The translations under genes and the position numbers were made by a program. A stretch of DNA of 64,000 bases from Neoalteromonas facilis (GTDB lineage Bacteria > Pseudomonadota > Gammaproteobacteria > Enterobacterales > Alteromonadaceae). Below are positions 28,262 to 39,233 of the stretch, in pieces (position 1 is the first letter of the stretch; each line of letters begins with the position of its first letter). The notes under the pieces are model-generated. The model saw only the letters and a list, made by a program, of their open reading frames with translations, was not told the DNA's origin and made no database searches. The stretch is from NCBI RefSeq assembly GCF_002807665.1, contig NZ_PEAY01000004.1, positions 410,604-474,603 of the forward strand, written 5' to 3'.

Positions 28262-28285
28262 TACGTAACAACAGATTTTAGATAT

Positions 28286-28316
28286 AAAAAAACCTCGACA
28301 TCTTCGAGGTTTTTTT
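28286..28316. terminator. Bidirectional rho-independent terminator
   Basis: The GC stem CCTCGA/TCGAGG with a 5-nt loop is flanked by seven As on the left and seven Ts on the right. It can end the small-protein transcript on the plus strand and tolC on the minus strand. Confidence 0.9.
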
Positions 28317-28356
28317 GTGGAAGCTAAACCACCAATACTGGGTGGTTCTTGCTGTG

Positions 28357-29739
28357 TTATCCAGCAGGCATCAGAGCCGCGTTAATCTGCTCTACGTCTT
28401 CTCGTGTCAAATTACCCGCCGCTTGCTTAAGACTGACAATTGACTGGATAAAGTCATAACGTGCACCGGCTAAATTACGACGTGCGTCGAACAAATTACG
28501 TGTGCTGTTCAGTACGTCGACAATTGTACGTGTACCAACGTCGAAACCTGCTTCAGTGGCTTCTAGCGCGCTTTGCGCAGATACAACGGCTTGTTGTAAT
28601 GCATTGATGGTTGAAATAGACGCGATGACGTCGTTGTACGAGCTACGGATAGAACGTACAGTTTGGCGATAGGTCAATTCAAGGTTCTCTGAAGCCGCAA
28701 CATAGCGGAAGCGAGCTTGATCGGTACGAGAAGATACCGCACCACCTTGATAAATTGGCACATTCAAGCGAACACCGATAGATTGGTTATTCAAAGCCGG
28801 TACATCAATATCGCCACCTGTCGCGACGACCGTAGTATCAGTACGGCCATATTCGGCGTTAAGTGACAATGTTGGATAGTGACCCGCGTTTGCGATATCA
28901 ATATCTTCTTTGGCAATGTCTTTTGCGAAACGCTGAACCAATAGATCCAAATTACTTTCTTCAGCAATACCCACCCACTCGCTGGCTGATTCTGGCGCTG
29001 GACGTGGTGCGCTGAATTTTTCAGTGTCTAACACGTATAGCTTATCGTGGTATTTACCGGTGATTTCACGCAGTTCCTCTAGGCGAAGCTCTAACTGATT
29101 TTCAGCACGGATCTGCTGAGCAATGGTGTTATCGAAGTTGGCCTGCGCTTCATGCACATCTGTGATTGCGGTTAATCCCACTTCAAAACGTTGGCGCGTT
29201 TGTTCAAGCTGGCGTTCAATGGCGCGTTTTTCCGCTTTTACAAACTCAACGTTATCTTTAGCGCGCAATACAGCCAAGTAAGCAGATACAGTGCGCGTAA
29301 TCAAACGCTGAAGTTCAGCTGAGTAACTGGCTTCACTTTGCTGTGCAACTAATTCAGCACGGTCTAGACCCAACCAGCGCGCGTGGTCATACAATGACAT
29401 CGTGAAGTTAGCACCCATGCTAAGGGTTTCGGTTTCGTTTTCAAAAACGGCAAAACCGGCAAATACTTCATCTGTATTCGGGTCGCCATCGTCATCGATA
29501 GTTACTGGGTCAGTGTTATCTCGCGTACTCATGGTATAACCGATGTTGGCCGAAATCTCAGGCAACAAACTTGCGCGGCTAATGCTAATGCCTTCAAATG
29601 CAGCGTCGCGGTCAGCTTTGGCTCGATTAACTACAGGGTCGTTGGCAATAGCTTGCTGATAGACCTGCAGCAAGTCGTCTGCAACTGCTCCGGTCGTCAC
29701 GCTCATTCCAATTAATAAGGAAAGTAAGGTTTTTTTCAT
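28357..29739 (-). CDS. tolC: Outer-membrane efflux channel TolC
   Basis: TolC forms the trimeric outer-membrane and periplasmic tunnel used by tripartite efflux and type I secretion. The 460-residue protein has a signal peptide (MKKTLLSLLIGMSVTTGAVA), then two OEP repeats. Characteristic stretches include DLLQVYQQAIANDPVVNRAKADRDAA and the second-repeat GFDVGTRTIVDVLNSTRNLFDARRNL. It is divergent from nudF, the usual arrangement with the nudF-yqiB-cpdA-yqiA-parE group. It could pair with the RND pump at the right edge of the window, though that pump may instead have its own partner. Confidence 0.95.
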   Translation of the reverse strand: MKKTLLSLLIGMSVTTGAVADDLLQVYQQAIANDPVVNRAKADRDAAFEGISISRASLLPEISANIGYTMSTRDNTDPVTIDDDGDPNTDEVFAGFAVFENETETLSMGANFTMSLYDHARWLGLDRAELVAQQSEASYSAELQRLITRTVSAYLAVLRAKDNVEFVKAEKRAIERQLEQTRQRFEVGLTAITDVHEAQANFDNTIAQQIRAENQLELRLEELREITGKYHDKLYVLDTEKFSAPRPAPESASEWVGIAEESNLDLLVQRFAKDIAKEDIDIANAGHYPTLSLNAEYGRTDTTVVATGGDIDVPALNNQSIGVRLNVPIYQGGAVSSRTDQARFRYVAASENLELTYRQTVRSIRSSYNDVIASISTINALQQAVVSAQSALEATEAGFDVGTRTIVDVLNSTRNLFDARRNLAGARYDFIQSIVSLKQAAGNLTREDVEQINAALMPAG

Positions 29740-29900
29740 GTGTGCGCCTTAGTGTAATGTTCAGTTCTGGTATATGCTTACCAGTCTACGTAATTCAAGC
29801 GGTAATCAATAATAAATAGTCGTAACACTTTGGGTTCAAGTGTAACAGAATGTAATCGCAATGCGCGCCTCTTCAGACTAATCAACGATTAAATGAGTTT

Positions 29901-30533
29901 ATGTCAAAAATTCAACGTTTTACTTCAAATGATATTCGTAATTTAACCATCAGCCCTTTATACCAAGGGTATTTTAAGATGGTTCAATACCAATTTCAGC
30001 ACCGCTTGTTTGAAGGCGGGTGGAGCCAGACGGTTACGCGTGAAATATTTGAACGTGGTCATGCCGTGGCCGTGTTGCCGTATGATCCCGTTAGAGAAGA
30101 GTTTGTGTTGATAGAGCAGTTTCGTGTGGGTGCACTCGACACTTCAAACTCACCGTGGCTGATTGAGATCATTGCGGGGATTATTGATGAAGGCGAAACA
30201 CCTGAAAGTGTGTGTCATCGCGAAGCCATTGAAGAAGCGGGGATTACATTGACGCATCTCACAAAGGCACTGAGTTATCTTGCAAGTCCTGGTGGCACAA
30301 CCGAGAGATTGGATATATTCATCGCTGCAGTTGATGCCAGTCAAGCTGGAGGCGTGCATGGCCTTGAGCATGAATCAGAGGATATTTTGGTGCACAGAGT
30401 ACCAGAAGCTGAAGCCGTTGAATGGCTAAATTCGGGACGAATAGACAACGCAGCGGCTATTATTGCGTTACAATGGTTTATGTTGAACAAAACAAAATTG
30501 TTGGAGCAATGGCAACACCGTGAAAGCGAATAA
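29901..30533 (+). CDS. nudF: ADP-ribose pyrophosphatase
   Basis: NudF cleaves ADP-ribose to AMP and ribose 5-phosphate. The Nudix box is GIIDEGETPESV then CHREAIEEAGI, preceded by a proper FVLIEQFRVGA strand and followed by the SPGGTTERLDIFIA loop typical of ADP-ribose hydrolases. At 210 residues it has the family length. It overlaps the next gene by 14 nt and opens the conserved nudF-yqiB-cpdA-yqiA-parE block. The Shine-Dalgarno before the ATG is weak. Confidence 0.93.
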   Translation: MSKIQRFTSNDIRNLTISPLYQGYFKMVQYQFQHRLFEGGWSQTVTREIFERGHAVAVLPYDPVREEFVLIEQFRVGALDTSNSPWLIEIIAGIIDEGETPESVCHREAIEEAGITLTHLTKALSYLASPGGTTERLDIFIAAVDASQAGGVHGLEHESEDILVHRVPEAEAVEWLNSGRIDNAAAIIALQWFMLNKTKLLEQWQHRESE

Positions 30534-30957
30534 GCGTAAGTATGTACCGCATTTACCCTCGATTTTAGCTGTTGGGGAAGCAAACTATGCGCGTATGATG
30601 CGTTTATTACCTGACGTCGATACGGAAAGTATGGAGTATACGTTTAATGCGGGAAAAGATTTGTATTATACGATCCAAATTATTGATTCTGCACCATACA
30701 CAAGCACGTTATCTATCTGTCAGCACAATAGCCAGATGCCAGACTATATGCAGCCGAGTATGCAGGTGCGCTTGTATCACGATGCAAAAGTAGCTGAGGT
30801 GATCCAGTCTCAACAAATCAGTGCACTAGCGCCATCTTATCCCTATCCGAATACGCGCATGCACCAGAAAAATGAAAAGCATCAGGTCAATTGTTTTTTG
30901 GCTGAATGGTTAGTGTTTTGTTTAAATCATCATAATGAACCCTCTGCCAGTGCGTGA
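30520..30957 (+). CDS. yqiB: DUF1249 family protein YqiB
   Basis: This 145-residue soluble protein matches the DUF1249 family found next to cpdA in gammaproteobacteria: YVPHLPSILAVGEANYARMMRLLPD at the start (shown in part), a LSICQHN strand and a C-terminal CFLAEWLVFCLNH helix. The function is unknown. Its GTG start lies inside the nudF end (14-nt overlap), and its own end overlaps cpdA by 23 nt, so translation is coupled through the block. Confidence 0.9.
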   Translation: MKANKRKYVPHLPSILAVGEANYARMMRLLPDVDTESMEYTFNAGKDLYYTIQIIDSAPYTSTLSICQHNSQMPDYMQPSMQVRLYHDAKVAEVIQSQQISALAPSYPYPNTRMHQKNEKHQVNCFLAEWLVFCLNHHNEPSASA

Positions 30958-31699
30958 TCCCGTTCAGATTATTCAAATTAGCGACTGTCATCTTTTTTCT
31001 AATCCGGCCACAACCGGTCCTGAAGGGATTAATCCATTTCAAACACTGGCAGCGGTGTTAAAAAAGATACAGCAATTAAAGCCCGACATGGTGCTACTCA
31101 CTGGTGATATTTCGGGTGATGATAGTGAAGAAAGTTATCAGCACTTCATGCAACTGTGGCAGCAATATTGTTCTGGTATGTCGTTAGTCAGTATTCCAGG
31201 CAATCACGACGTTATTTCGTTTTGGGAAACGCATTTTTCAGCACAACACCGTGTTCAACACGTGCACATTCAAGATAGCCCATGGTATTTGCATTGTTTG
31301 CCATCTAACTTTGTTGGTACTCGAGCCCTAATCTCTGAGGACAATGTAGCGCGTGTATGTGATTTTATCAGTGCGCATTCCAACCAGTATCACATGGTTG
31401 TGTTACATCACCCGGTTCAAGAAGAAGGCGTTTGGATGGATAAACATTCGTTGATTAATCCGGATGTCCTAACCCCTCTATATTCCCTGTCGGCATTAAA
31501 AATCGTGTTGCATGGGCATGTGCATACGCCAAGAACGGTAAATCGAGAACATGTAAAAGTACTGGCATGCCCGAGTACCTGTTGGCAATGGGGCAATACA
31601 CCTGAATTTAGCGTAGCCAAAGAAGCGCCCGCGTTACGAGTTATTCATCTCAGCGATGACGGTGGGTGGGAAACTCAGATAGTATCAGTACAAAGTTAA
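30935..31699 (+). CDS. cpdA: 3',5'-cyclic AMP phosphodiesterase
   Basis: CpdA hydrolyses cAMP and so tunes CRP activity. This is a class III metallophosphoesterase with all metal-binding blocks: SDCHLF (D-x-H), LLTGDISGDD, IPGNHD, VLHHP and HGHVHTPR. The 254 residues are close to the usual length. It overlaps yqiB by 23 nt and lies upstream of yqiA, as in Escherichia. Confidence 0.93.
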   Translation: MNPLPVRDPVQIIQISDCHLFSNPATTGPEGINPFQTLAAVLKKIQQLKPDMVLLTGDISGDDSEESYQHFMQLWQQYCSGMSLVSIPGNHDVISFWETHFSAQHRVQHVHIQDSPWYLHCLPSNFVGTRALISEDNVARVCDFISAHSNQYHMVVLHHPVQEEGVWMDKHSLINPDVLTPLYSLSALKIVLHGHVHTPRTVNREHVKVLACPSTCWQWGNTPEFSVAKEAPALRVIHLSDDGGWETQIVSVQS

Positions 31700-31731
31700 C
31701 GAACAACAGACCAGATGAAGTAGGAGTGACA

Positions 31732-32322
31732 GTGACGCCCGTCGTTTATTTACATGGATTTTTAAGTTCGCCTCAATCAGAGAAGGCCGTGCTAACTCAG
31801 GAGTATGTGCAAAAGCATTTGCCCAACGTTGTCATGCATACACCGCAGATCCCGAACACCATTGATCAGGTGCCAGCCGCAATTCATAATGTAATAAATC
31901 CTATTGTCAGTTCTGGAGCACCGCTGCGTCTGATTGGCAGTTCTATGGGGGGCTTTTTATCAACTTGGCTGATTGAGCAATTTGGCGGAAAAGCCGTGCT
32001 CATTAACCCCGCTGTTGCACCGTATAGGTTAATGCAAAAATATCAGGGGCCACATGTGAATCCCTATACGAATGAACAATTTGAGGTCACTTCTGCTCAT
32101 ACTGAACAACTAAAGCAGATGGAGCCGTCCACGATACACGCGCCATCTTGCTATAAGGTTTTGTTGCAAACGGGTGATGAAACTTTGGATTACCGCTTAG
32201 CACAAGAGCGCTATCAAGGTGCCGATATGGTGATTGAAGAAGGTGGTAATCACAGTTTTGTGGATTTTGCACAGCATCTACCGTCAATATTTGCGTTTTT
32301 ACTGTCTGACAATGGAGTATAG
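31732..32322 (+). CDS. yqiA: YqiA-type esterase
   Basis: This alpha/beta-hydrolase of 196 residues begins TPVVYLHGFLSSPQSEK, carries the nucleophile elbow GSSMGG, an acid region (LLQTGDETLDYR) and catalytic His in EGGNHSFVDF. Relatives hydrolyse short acyl-CoA or p-nitrophenyl esters. GTG 31732 is preferred because AGGAG ends 5 nt upstream and the family starts just before the LHGF motif; GTG 31726 and a longer open frame are also possible. It lies between cpdA and parE as usual. Confidence 0.9.
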   Translation: MTPVVYLHGFLSSPQSEKAVLTQEYVQKHLPNVVMHTPQIPNTIDQVPAAIHNVINPIVSSGAPLRLIGSSMGGFLSTWLIEQFGGKAVLINPAVAPYRLMQKYQGPHVNPYTNEQFEVTSAHTEQLKQMEPSTIHAPSCYKVLLQTGDETLDYRLAQERYQGADMVIEEGGNHSFVDFAQHLPSIFAFLLSDNGV

Positions 32323-32404
32323 CAATTGCCCAACTCCGGGCTGCTTGGTAACATCAACTGAGCAATGATGCGCAACTCAATTAACCGCACGCAGTGGTTA
32401 ATGA

Positions 32405-34339
<1,935 letters not shown>

Positions 34340-34434
34340 GTTTCGGGCAATTTCCCCGATTTACAGCGAGCTGTGAAGATTTAATACACGTACCGTCGTG
34401 TGGAAAATTTCTTACCTTATGATTTAATTTAACT

Positions 34435-35748
34435 ATGCGAACCGTCTTTCGTACGCTACTGCTTTTGGCTGGCGTCTCACTCATTCTGCTGGTGGTATTA
34501 GGCTTCGTTTTAACCGATGCCAAGCCCAGTGTTGCTGATTCTGGTCTACAAGGCTTAGATGACGCTGAATCTGTTACCGAGTTACTGCACCAATTGCAAA
34601 CCAGTGTGATAGAACGAGATGCTCCGCACACCATTGTGATTACACGAGCGCAGGCCAACAGTTTGGTGGCGTTTCTTGAAAGAGCCAAGCCACAAGTCGT
34701 AGGGCGAGTTCAGTTGTCAGAGTCTGAGACCGAGTTGCAATTAAGTTATCAACTGCAAAAGTTTGGATTGACGCGTTACGTGAACCTTCATGTTGCCGCA
34801 TTGCCGGATAACAAATTGACGTTCAAGTATGTGCGTGTTGGCAGTCTTTCATTACCGGGCGATTGGGCATTGTCGTTGGTCACTTTTGCGGTTGATTATT
34901 GGACCAGCAGTGATATCGCAACCTTTGCGACAGAACAGGTGTCTAGCATCAAAATGACAAACGATGCGGTGCAAGTTCAACTACGTCCGCTCGAAGGGTT
35001 ACTTAAAGAACTAACAGAATTGCAAAATGGGCTAAACATCGATCAAGATGAATGGTTAAGTGAGCGCACGGCATTTTATTTGCGTTTTCTGGCGCGCTTT
35101 TCCGTCAATAATGAGGCTATTTACAACGATCCCGAGCCCTCTCTAGCACCCTACCTTCAAGCTGTGATAAGCCATGCGATGAATAATGCAGAACGCAGCG
35201 CGGCTGAAGAAAATGAGGCTGCTCTATTAGCATTGACTGTGTTCGCAGGGCATCATCGTTTCGGAAACTTGGTTGGGCAGGTGCAATCAGATCCGGCACG
35301 AGCAGTGCGTCCTCCACACCCCACTCGATTGGCGGGGCGATTAGATTTAAGTCAGCATTTTATCATTTCGGCTGGGTTGAAACTGCTCTCTGAACAAGGG
35401 ATAACGAACGCAATTGGTGAATTCAAAGAATTGATGGACCGTGTCATGGGAGGCAGTGGATATAGCTTTGTTGATCTCGCGGCAGATATCGCCGGAGTTG
35501 AGTTTGCAGCCCTTGCAATTGATCCTGAACAGGCCGCTGCCGTGCAACGCTATATCGCCAATGGTGTCAATGAAGAAGACTTCTTTCCATCTATAGAAGG
35601 GTTACCAGAAGGACTGGACAAAACGTCTTTTACTGAGCGTTATGAAAGCGTAGAGAGTGAGGTGTATCAGCAGCAGGTTGCTGAGGTTAAAAAACGTGTT
35701 GCGTCATTACCGATTTATCAAGCACTTTCGCTCAAAGGGCGCGATTAG
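34435..35748 (+). CDS. Membrane-anchored protein of unknown function
   Basis: I do not recognise this 437-residue protein. One N-terminal TM helix (LLLLAGVSLILLVVLGFVL) leads a large domain predicted to be outside the cytoplasm. It contains a charged region (ERDAPHTIVITRAQANSLV), a beta-rich middle (ELQLSYQLQKFGLTRYVNL) and an AGHHRFGNLVG segment with HH that could bind metal, then SFVDLAADIAGVEFAALAI. It has no Shine-Dalgarno of note. It follows parE by 95 nt and may be transcribed with it. It looks like a conserved family of marine gammaproteobacteria. Confidence 0.6.
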   Translation: MRTVFRTLLLLAGVSLILLVVLGFVLTDAKPSVADSGLQGLDDAESVTELLHQLQTSVIERDAPHTIVITRAQANSLVAFLERAKPQVVGRVQLSESETELQLSYQLQKFGLTRYVNLHVAALPDNKLTFKYVRVGSLSLPGDWALSLVTFAVDYWTSSDIATFATEQVSSIKMTNDAVQVQLRPLEGLLKELTELQNGLNIDQDEWLSERTAFYLRFLARFSVNNEAIYNDPEPSLAPYLQAVISHAMNNAERSAAEENEAALLALTVFAGHHRFGNLVGQVQSDPARAVRPPHPTRLAGRLDLSQHFIISAGLKLLSEQGITNAIGEFKELMDRVMGGSGYSFVDLAADIAGVEFAALAIDPEQAAAVQRYIANGVNEEDFFPSIEGLPEGLDKTSFTERYESVESEVYQQQVAEVKKRVASLPIYQALSLKGRD

Positions 35749-35782
35749 CCTCGCTAGCGCCGCCCTACACTTGTCCCGTTTT

Positions 35783-36094
35783 CTAGCTTTTTAGCGAAGT
35801 TTTGAATTCTGCCAAAGTGGCAAACATCAGTTCCATTTGCTTGATGACAACAGGCAATGATTGACCCAGTTCGTTTTCATCCATTTGTTTTAATTGTTCG
35901 ATGTTGATTGTTAACTCTTCAACATAGGGACCAAACCGTTTGGCGTTTGTTTCAAACCCCGCTTCACTGCTGAAAATTTGCGTGAACTTTCCTTTTCCCT
36001 GTTGTTGAAGGCTGTCGATTGCGGCATCGGCATCAATGGCTTTACGGAAAATGAGCTGCAAATTGTCGTTTAATTGTTGATGAAGCGATTGCAT
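35783..36094 (-). CDS. Small helical protein of unknown function
   Basis: This 103-residue protein is all charged amphipathic helix (for example VEELTINIEQLKQMDENELGQSLPVVIKQMELM), with no signal peptide and no cysteine. It resembles small helical chaperone or adaptor proteins in composition only. AGGT precedes the ATG at 36094. It ends 35 nt from the stop of the neighbouring membrane protein and runs divergent from the YjfB-like gene. The function cannot be told. Confidence 0.55.
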   Translation of the reverse strand: MQSLHQQLNDNLQLIFRKAIDADAAIDSLQQQGKGKFTQIFSSEAGFETNAKRFGPYVEELTINIEQLKQMDENELGQSLPVVIKQMELMFATLAEFKTSLKS

Positions 36095-36191
36095 AAAAAA
36101 ACCTAAAGTTATCTAAATCTCGGTCGATACTGAAAGAAGCGGGCAATTGTGCCTGCTTTTAACTTTAGCTACAAGCAAACAGGAAATTGGT

Positions 36192-36383
36192 ATGGATTTA
36201 CAAGGTGCACAAACCTCTGAAACGTCCGGTGCTTCGCTAGAGCTTGCTTCGCTTAAGTTGGCTAAAAGTCAGCAAGAGCAAGAAGGTCAGGCGTCGCTTC
36301 AGTTGCTGGAATCAGCCGCTGACGTACCAAAAGCGACTTCTGCAAACCCTGCGATTGGTCGAAACATCGATACTTTTGCATAA
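36192..36383 (+). CDS. YjfB-like small motility-associated protein
   Basis: This 63-residue protein runs from ATG 36192, with AGGA 7 nt upstream; an upstream in-frame codon would add 15 residues but is less likely. It starts MDLQGAQTSETSGASLELA and ends in PAIGRNIDTFA. The C-terminal PxxGxNIDxx motif and Gln/Ser/Leu-rich helix recall the YjfB family of small proteins near flagellar genes in Bacillus and proteobacteria. The match is by eye and weak. No flagellar gene lies close. Confidence 0.5.
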   Translation: MDLQGAQTSETSGASLELASLKLAKSQQEQEGQASLQLLESAADVPKATSANPAIGRNIDTFA

Positions 36384-36431
36384 CCTGTAGAGTCTAAAGT
36401 AACTGGCCGAGAGGCCAGTTCTTTATTTTTG

Positions 36432-37460
36432 TTACTCGTCGAGCATGTTCAGATCGACGAGACTTTTTGATTGTTCCCCACCCACTTCTCTTACTAACTT
36501 TGGCACTAGATAGCCGGGTAGTTCCGCTGCAATATTTTGCATTAATGCGCGTGCTGCATCGGTTGGTATATCAAAATGAGATGCGCCTTCGACTTTATCC
36601 AGTAAGTGTATGTAGTAAGGCATTATGCCTGCAGCAAATAATGATTCACTCAATTGCACTAAACATTTGGCATTGTCATTTATACCGCGCAGCAAAACCG
36701 CTTGGTTTAATAGGGTAACACCCGCGTCAGCTAATCTTTTTAAACGTAAAATCAGTTGTGGTGATATTTCCTGTGGATGATTGATATGCAATACCATGAT
36801 GCGCTGTAACGGTAACCCGGAAAACCAATTAAAAAACGCATCATCGAGTCGCTCCGGCAACACGACCGGCAATCGTGTGTGGATGCGCAGTCGCTTGATG
36901 TGAGGGATGGTCGAAATTTTATGCGCCAATTCTGCCAAATGAGTATCTTTTGCCATCAGTGGGTCGCCCCCAGACAATATCACTTCATTGATATTAGGAT
37001 CAGCAGCAATAGTACTCAGAATGTTCTGCCAGTCTTGTTTACTCGGTGCGTTATCTGCGTATGGGAAATGGCGACGAAAACAATAACGACAGTTCACCGC
37101 ACAGCCACCGCGTACGATCAGTAGTACGCGAGAGCGATATTTGTGCAACATGCCAGGGGTTTGGTTATTTTGTTCAGCCAGCGGATCCACACTAAAACCG
37201 GGTGCCTGATTGAATTCCTGTCTGTCCGGGAGTACTTGCAATAGCAAGGGGTCATCGGGCGTTGCGGGTTGCATCAAGGAAACAAAATGGCGCGGCACAC
37301 GCATGGGAAAGAGTCGCCTAGCTGTTATGTCTTGACTGTATTGAGACGGATCCAATTTAAGGTGTAGCAATAACTTTTCAGGATCGGTAAACGCAAAAGA
37401 TAATTCTTTTTGCCAGTTAGACTCTACAGAACCCAGATTTTTAGGTATTATCTGCGCCAA
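36432..37460 (-). CDS. epmB: EF-P beta-lysine 2,3-aminomutase
   Basis: EpmB is a radical-SAM, PLP-dependent enzyme that converts lysine to (R)-beta-lysine for transfer to EF-P by EpmA. The iron-sulfur cluster cysteines are C120-x3-C124-x2-C127 in [15 protein letters not shown]. The [28 protein letters not shown] and [19 protein letters not shown] motifs are those of the lysine 2,3-aminomutase family. The 342-residue length matches E. coli EpmB. It is divergent from efp with only 33 bp between start codons, so promoters must overlap coding sequence. Confidence 0.95.
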   Translation of the reverse strand: MAQIIPKNLGSVESNWQKELSFAFTDPEKLLLHLKLDPSQYSQDITARRLFPMRVPRHFVSLMQPATPDDPLLLQVLPDRQEFNQAPGFSVDPLAEQNNQTPGMLHKYRSRVLLIVRGGCAVNCRYCFRRHFPYADNAPSKQDWQNILSTIAADPNINEVILSGGDPLMAKDTHLAELAHKISTIPHIKRLRIHTRLPVVLPERLDDAFFNWFSGLPLQRIMVLHINHPQEISPQLILRLKRLADAGVTLLNQAVLLRGINDNAKCLVQLSESLFAAGIMPYYIHLLDKVEGASHFDIPTDAARALMQNIAAELPGYLVPKLVREVGGEQSKSLVDLNMLDE

Positions 37461-37493
37461 TTCAATTGCCCATTACTAACGGTTAAACATACT

Positions 37494-38063
37494 ATGGCGA
37501 ATTTTAGCACCAACGAATTCAAAGCGGGCCTTAAGATAATGCTCGACGGCGAACCTTGCAACATTCTTGAGAACGAATACGTAAAACCTGGAAAAGGCCA
37601 AGCCTTTAACCGCGTAAGAATTCGTAAACTTATTTCTGGTAAAGTGCTAGAAAAAACCTTCCGCTCCGGTGAAACGGTTGAAGGTGCAGACGTACTCGAT
37701 ACTGAACTTGCATACCTATACACTGACGGTGAATTCTGGCACTTCATGAACAATGAAACTTTTGAGCAGATTGCGGCAGATGAAAAAGCGGTTGGCGACA
37801 ACGTGAAATGGTTAGTCGAAAATGACATGTGCACAATCACCCTATGGAATGGCACACCTATCACTGTCACGCCACCTAATTTTGTTGAGCTTGAAATCAC
37901 TGAAACTGATCCTGGCCTTAAAGGCGATACAGCGGGCACAGGTGGTAAGCCTGCAACATTAAGCACTGGCGCTGTCGTTCGAGTACCTTTATTCGTGCAA
38001 ACCGGTGAAGTGATCAAAGTTGATACTCGCAGCGGTGAATACGCGTCTCGCGCGCAAAAGTAA
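37494..38063 (+). CDS. efp: Translation elongation factor P
   Basis: EF-P relieves ribosome stalling at polyproline. The 189-residue protein has the three-domain KOW/S1-like layout and the modification site K34 in [15 protein letters not shown]. The presence of epmA and epmB on either side shows K34 is beta-lysylated here. ATG 37494 gives the canonical start [12 protein letters not shown]; the frame runs open 28 codons upstream but that would extend into the epmB promoter region. EpmC is not visible. Confidence 0.96.
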   Translation: MANFSTNEFKAGLKIMLDGEPCNILENEYVKPGKGQAFNRVRIRKLISGKVLEKTFRSGETVEGADVLDTELAYLYTDGEFWHFMNNETFEQIAADEKAVGDNVKWLVENDMCTITLWNGTPITVTPPNFVELEITETDPGLKGDTAGTGGKPATLSTGAVVRVPLFVQTGEVIKVDTRSGEYASRAQK

Positions 38064-38074
38064 TTCCGGATTTT

Positions 38075-38102
38075 CCTGCTCTAACACCCTCGTTGGGGCA
38101 GG
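38075..38102 (+). promoter_or_regulatory. Hairpin between efp and epmA
   Basis: CCTGCTCTAAC (38075-38085) pairs with GTTGGGGCAGG (38092-38102) in an 11-bp stem with two G-U pairs and a 6-nt loop. No T-run follows, so it is not a classic terminator. It could slow ribosomes or RNases between efp and epmA and reduce epmA expression relative to efp. Confidence 0.4.
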
Positions 38103-38131
38103 CCTCACCTTCAATTCTATGGCGCGAACTC

Positions 38132-39085
38132 ATGACACATAATGTCACCACGACTTGGCAGCCAACAGCTCAACTCAACGCATTGCAACAACGTGCCACT
38201 ATGTACGCGGCAATCCGTCATTTCTTTGCACAAAGAGAAGTGCTTGAAGTTGAAACCCCTGTTTTGAGTCATCATGCCAATACCGATGTGCACATTGATT
38301 CGATGCAGTGCCATGAATGGTTTTTACAAACGTCGCCTGAATTCGCCATGAAACGGTTGTTGGCAGCGGGTACTGGTTCGATATACCAAATTTGTAAAGC
38401 GTTTCGGTATGAGGAAAGTGGCCGTTGGCATAATCCTGAGTTTTCAATGCTTGAGTGGTATCGTGTCGGGTTTACTCACCTTGACCTGATGCAAGAAGTG
38501 AGTGAGTTACTGCAGGCAACTCTTGGTTGCGAAGCGGCCGATACGCTGACTTACCAACAAGCATTTTTGCAATATACCGGGCTAGATCCACTTGAGCGTG
38601 AAAATGACCAACTCCGTCAGTGGGTTGTGGGACGTGAAATACTCGCGTCATCGCCTGACGATATGAGCGTTGATGATTTATTGAATTTAGTCTTTAGTCA
38701 TTGCATTGAGCCAGAACTTGGTCGACAGCGCCCTGTGCTGGTGGTGGGATTTCCCGCCTCACAATCAGCCTTAGCTCGCATAAACGAAAGTGATAATCGT
38801 GTTGCCGATCGTTTTGAAGCCTATTTTAAAGGTGTTGAACTCGCAAATGGCTTCTTTGAACTGAGTGATAGTCAAGAACAGCGCCGGCGATTTGAAGCCG
38901 ATAATGCACATCGCTTATGTGCGCAAAAAAACACAATGCCGATTGATGAAAACCTGCTAGCTGCACTTGAAAGTGGGTTGCCCAGTTGTGCTGGCGTTGC
39001 ACTCGGGCTTGACCGTCTACTGATGTTGGCAACCGGCGCACAACATATCAATGAGGTAATTGCGTTTCCCATTGAGCGCGCGTAG
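38132..39085 (+). CDS. epmA: EF-P lysyl/beta-lysyltransferase (GenX)
   Basis: EpmA is a truncated class II lysyl-tRNA synthetase that attaches beta-lysine to EF-P Lys34. Motif 2 is RYEESGRWHNPEFSMLEWY. Motif 3 is CAGVALGLDRLLML. There is no anticodon-binding domain, as expected for a 317-residue protein. ATG 38132 is preferred over an upstream ATG at 38093. It lies 68 nt after efp on the same strand. Confidence 0.93.
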   Translation: MTHNVTTTWQPTAQLNALQQRATMYAAIRHFFAQREVLEVETPVLSHHANTDVHIDSMQCHEWFLQTSPEFAMKRLLAAGTGSIYQICKAFRYEESGRWHNPEFSMLEWYRVGFTHLDLMQEVSELLQATLGCEAADTLTYQQAFLQYTGLDPLERENDQLRQWVVGREILASSPDDMSVDDLLNLVFSHCIEPELGRQRPVLVVGFPASQSALARINESDNRVADRFEAYFKGVELANGFFELSDSQEQRRRFEADNAHRLCAQKNTMPIDENLLAALESGLPSCAGVALGLDRLLMLATGAQHINEVIAFPIERA

Positions 39086-39122
39086 AGCAGTCTCGTCGAC
39101 GGTTGATTGCCTATACTTCCTC

Positions 39123-39144
39123 GATAATCCGCTGATTATCAGCG
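39123..39144. promoter_or_regulatory. Overlapping hairpins after epmA
   Basis: GATAATC (39123-39129) pairs with GATTATC (39134-39140), while CGCTGA (39130-39135) pairs with TCAGCG (39139-39144). The two stems are mutually exclusive. No T-run follows. It may be the 3' end of epmA or a switch-like element upstream of the zinc receptor; the role is unclear. Confidence 0.3.
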
Positions 39145-39190
39145 ACCAAATGCTATTAATCATGTAGATTAGCCGTTGCAAATTTTCAAA

Positions 39191-39206
39191 AATGTTATAA
39201 CATCAC
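39191..39206. promoter_or_regulatory. Putative Zur box 1
   Basis: The perfect 12-bp palindrome ATGTTATAACAT (39192-39203) matches the core of the gammaproteobacterial Zur consensus (GAAATGTTATAnTATAACATTTC). It lies 42 nt upstream of the receptor ATG. Confidence 0.6.
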
Positions 39207-39215
39207 ATAAAAGTT

Positions 39216-39233
39216 GATATATTATAACATTAT
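39216..39233. promoter_or_regulatory. Putative Zur box 2
   Basis: The stretch ATATTATAACATTAT resembles the right half of the E. coli znu Zur site (ATATTATAACATTTC). It sits between box 1 and the receptor Shine-Dalgarno, where Zur-Zn binding would block transcription. Confidence 0.6.

Noticed and set aside
28327-28347. AACCACC/GGTGGTT hairpin after tolC considered as a second terminator
   Set aside because: There is no T-run on either strand; the neighbouring hairpin at 28286-28316 is the terminator.
37448-38017. Long open frame of 189 codons opposite efp
   Set aside because: It is the antisense of efp, a firmly identified gene, and has no recognisable protein features.
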